Assembly (NCBI RefSeq): GCF_901933205.1
Contig: NC_044573.1
Coordinates: forward strand, 30,873,493 to 30,937,492
Source of the DNA: Camarhynchus parvulus
Taxonomy: Eukaryota > Chordata > Aves > Passeriformes > Thraupidae
Length of the DNA stretch: 64,000 nt
Direction of reading: 5' to 3'
The notes under the pieces were generated by a model, which saw only the letters and a program-made list of their open reading frames with translations, searched no databases and was not told the origin of the DNA. Both the position numbers and the translations under genes were made by a program. Below, piece by piece: positions 61,751 to 64,000 of this stretch (within the stretch, counting starts at the first letter, position 1; each line of letters starts with the position of its first letter).

Positions 61751-62186
61751 AGAATATTAAGATACAGAATCACCTGTAATGCACAACACTATAATTTTAG
61801 TGAGTTTCTTCTACACAAATACAAAGGGTTTAGCAAAAAGAATCTTGCATAGATGCTTCAGCTTTGGTTTGTCTTGGCTACAAGATCCTATCCAAATCTC
61901 CTTTCATTCTCTGTAGTATCCTCTGAGCAGGTTCCCCATCCTTACACTGCCTTCCATCTCTACTCACACCCTCTGATCCTCAGAGACCAGTCATCCAGTG
62001 CTAGACAACACCCCGGACTCATAGGATCCACTGTTTCCTGGTGTCTTCCAGGCTGCTTGGACTGAAAGAGACAAGGATCTAGTTCAGAGGTATCCACAGA
62101 AAAGATTTTTGTCACTAGCATGTTCACACACTTATCATTTGAATGAGAAAATGAGTCCCTGGATGCATTATCATCTGTTCACATAG
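61751..62186. other. No gene recognised; unique sequence
   Basis: No frame above 70 codons and no repeat recognised. Confidence 0.55.
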
Positions 62187-62255
62187 GCAGGTGCGCGTGG
62201 AGCTGCTGATCGAGCGCACAGACCTCTTGTGCTCTCAGCTCAGCAAAAGCAAGGT
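62187..62255 (+). other. Possible short coding exon (weak)
   Basis: After TTCACATAGGCAG, which offers two AG acceptor choices with only a modest pyrimidine tract, the frame reads VRVELLIERTDLLCSQLSKSK. Its first half uses GC-ending codons (GTG CGC GTG GAG CTG CTG ATC GAG CGC) and packs four CpG into about 30 bases, unlike the flanks. The peptide is amphipathic and could be coiled-coil. I do not recognise the protein. The only donor-like site nearby, AAG|GTCCCT, is poor. Chance is the main alternative. Confidence 0.18.
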
Positions 62256-64000
62256 CCCTTCTCTCCTCCCTCAAGGACCCTCAGTCTGGATCAGGGAGCT
62301 GGGCCGTGGATGTTTAGTCTGGAACGGTCTGTGGAACACGATTTGGTGGTGTTCCCGTGATATTTCACACAATAAGCTTAGGGAGGACAATGCAGTTGCT
62401 TTGTGAGACATGGTGATGCTGTGTCTTGTGACACAGCCTATTAGCAGATTGGCTAATGCTGGGTGTGCAGCTGCTTTCTGTCACGGGAAAGGCTGAAAGC
62501 AGCCAGAATATACCTGTGAATCCTGCCTCTAATTATTTAGAGCAAAACACACTGTTCTCCTGGTTTCCCTGCAGCTGTGTACCTTGCACACACATGAAAA
62601 ATAACAGTCAATAACACAAACAGAATTTCCCCTTTATGCCTTACTGAAATCCTGCTCAGTAAACAGGATTATACTTTAAATAGGCTATGGTAGAGATACA
62701 AGGAAAGACACACAGATACCCACATTTCTTTTCATGAAGAAACTTGCTAATCAGCCAAATGGATTTTGCTACTTCTGCTTAACCTCAGCTGCCTCTACAG
62801 CCCCTATTTAAAACATTTTTCCTCTTTACAGGATCTGTCTGGCAGCCCTCCATCGCTGCCTAATTGTGCTGGGGTGGGGTGTGAAACAGTCTGATGAGGG
62901 AACATAACATTTTTCCCTTAATATCACCAAAGCCAAGATCTCCCCTTCTTGCTACGAGTGGCTTGGTGCTAGAAAGAATCCCAGCAGTGAACTTCCTGTG
63001 AACTGATGGGAACAGCCCTTCTCCTGGAGCAAGGAGACAATATCTGAGAGATGTGGATAGAAAAAAGAGGTAGTCAGCTAATAAAGAAAATCAACCCAGT
63101 GGACATGATTTGCCTACATTCTCCAAAGCTGGAGTTCTTTTATAAGGCTTGCCACAGAAGGCTTTTAAGGATAACAACTAATCCCTGGATAAGGGTCAAA
63201 GTTCTTGCTGGGCATTAAAACTTGGTGGTGTGATTAAAGAAAAAGTGAAAACTTGCTGCTTGGAGCAGAGCCTCCAGCAAGGAAGCTGCAGGGGTGCCAG
63301 TGCTCTGGTGGGTTCTGAGTGATCCCAGGACACTGGAGATGAGGAGCTAATGGTTTTGGCTCATGGTGCTGGGATGTCTGGGGTACCTGAAGGGGGTGTA
63401 AAGATACTTTGGTGTGAAGCAGCATAACAGCCCTCTGAAATGGCCCCCAGATAGGCAGAAGGTGAATACCCTGGCACAGAACAGCTGGAACTTCACCTCT
63501 TCACCAACTTTTCCTGAAGGTCTCCTCTGGAAAAAAAATATTCAGCAGTTGCTGTGGATACCCTCGATTGGATGTCTGGATGTTTGTGTGTATTTACAGC
63601 CCAAGAGGCAAATAGAGCTCAAGTGACTTAAAACTGAGTGAGAAACTGTAAAATATCCACAGCAAGACAAGGATGAATATACAGCTCCCTTCCAGGTTTA
63701 GGAAAGGTCTGCGATTTACAACATGAGAAGATGGGGAGTGGATTAAAAATAGGGTGGAACCTGGATGTAAAGGGATATGACAAGAGCCTGAAAAGCAGAG
63801 TCTGAAGCATGCCTGAGGGGACTTCCTGGCAGGATCCAAGGCTAGGAAGGAAAGTCATTGCTGCCAAACCATTTCCCCAGCTGAACCTCACAGCACTTTG
63901 AAAATGAGTGCAATTGGGGCACAATTGCCTTCTGAGCTTTTTCGTACACTTGGGTCATATTGGATTTCATATCTTCAGGAGCATGAGAGACCAAAGTCAT
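62256..64000. other. No gene recognised; unique sequence to the window end
   Basis: Frames of 98 codons or fewer without domains. The region 63100-63230 (TTATAAGGCTTGCCACAGAAGG...) is unique as far as I can tell. Nothing runs recognisably off the window edge. Confidence 0.5.

Noticed and set aside
1..64000. CRISPR array, tRNA or rRNA gene, endogenous virus
   Set aside because: No spaced direct repeats of CRISPR type, no tRNA box A/box B pair that folds, no rRNA words, and no LTR pair or viral protein motif recognised on either strand by eye.

Overview
The window looks like vertebrate, almost certainly avian, nuclear DNA with no protein-coding gene that I can identify. The main evidence is three CR1 LINE fragments. 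Two carry the bird CR1 3' end: the GTTGGACT(A/C)GATGA/GCC...GGTCCCTTCCAAC block followed by an ATTCTATGATTC-type tail. The third is a decayed piece of CR1 ORF2. Several fragments resemble the ancient MIR/CORE-SINE family, there are scattered microsatellites, CpG is generally depleted, and there is no operon-like packing of open frames. Together these say intergenic or intronic sequence of a bird. I cannot name the species.

Layout. 1-2.3 kb: unique sequence, a MIR-like fragment (about 993-1095), and a very regular (GGAGA)n tract of about 36 units (2111-2288). 2.3-16 kb: mostly unique, with weak MIR-like pieces, an AT-rich patch near 10.6 kb, a homeodomain-motif-rich patch near 8.7 kb and two CpG-retaining patches near 12.9 and 13.55 kb. 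16-28 kb: unique, with a CR1 3' end (20505-20694), homopolymer tracts and a GATA microsatellite (27769-27829). 28-37 kb: unique, a G-rich tract with strong quadruplex potential (33199-33249), then the longest element, an internally deleted CR1 ORF2 fragment (about 35965-37010). 37-48 kb: unique, with a striking inverted repeat (core 45960-46153, probably 45892-46213). 48-64 kb: MIR-like fragments, a very short CR1 3' end (55408-55500), a GC/CAG-rich patch (59160-59520) and one short segment near 62.2 kb with weak exon-like properties.

How it works together. I see no set of genes acting together. The longest open frames (226, 219, 186 and 184 codons) have no recognisable domain and lie in GC-richer stretches where long chance frames are expected, so they are not annotated as genes. 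No tRNA, rRNA, CRISPR array, intact transposon or endogenous virus was recognised. The best candidate for something unusual is the inverted repeat at 45.9-46.2 kb, which could be a palindromic MITE-like fossil or a hairpin RNA source. Repeat family names are from memory of consensus sequences, not from a database search.
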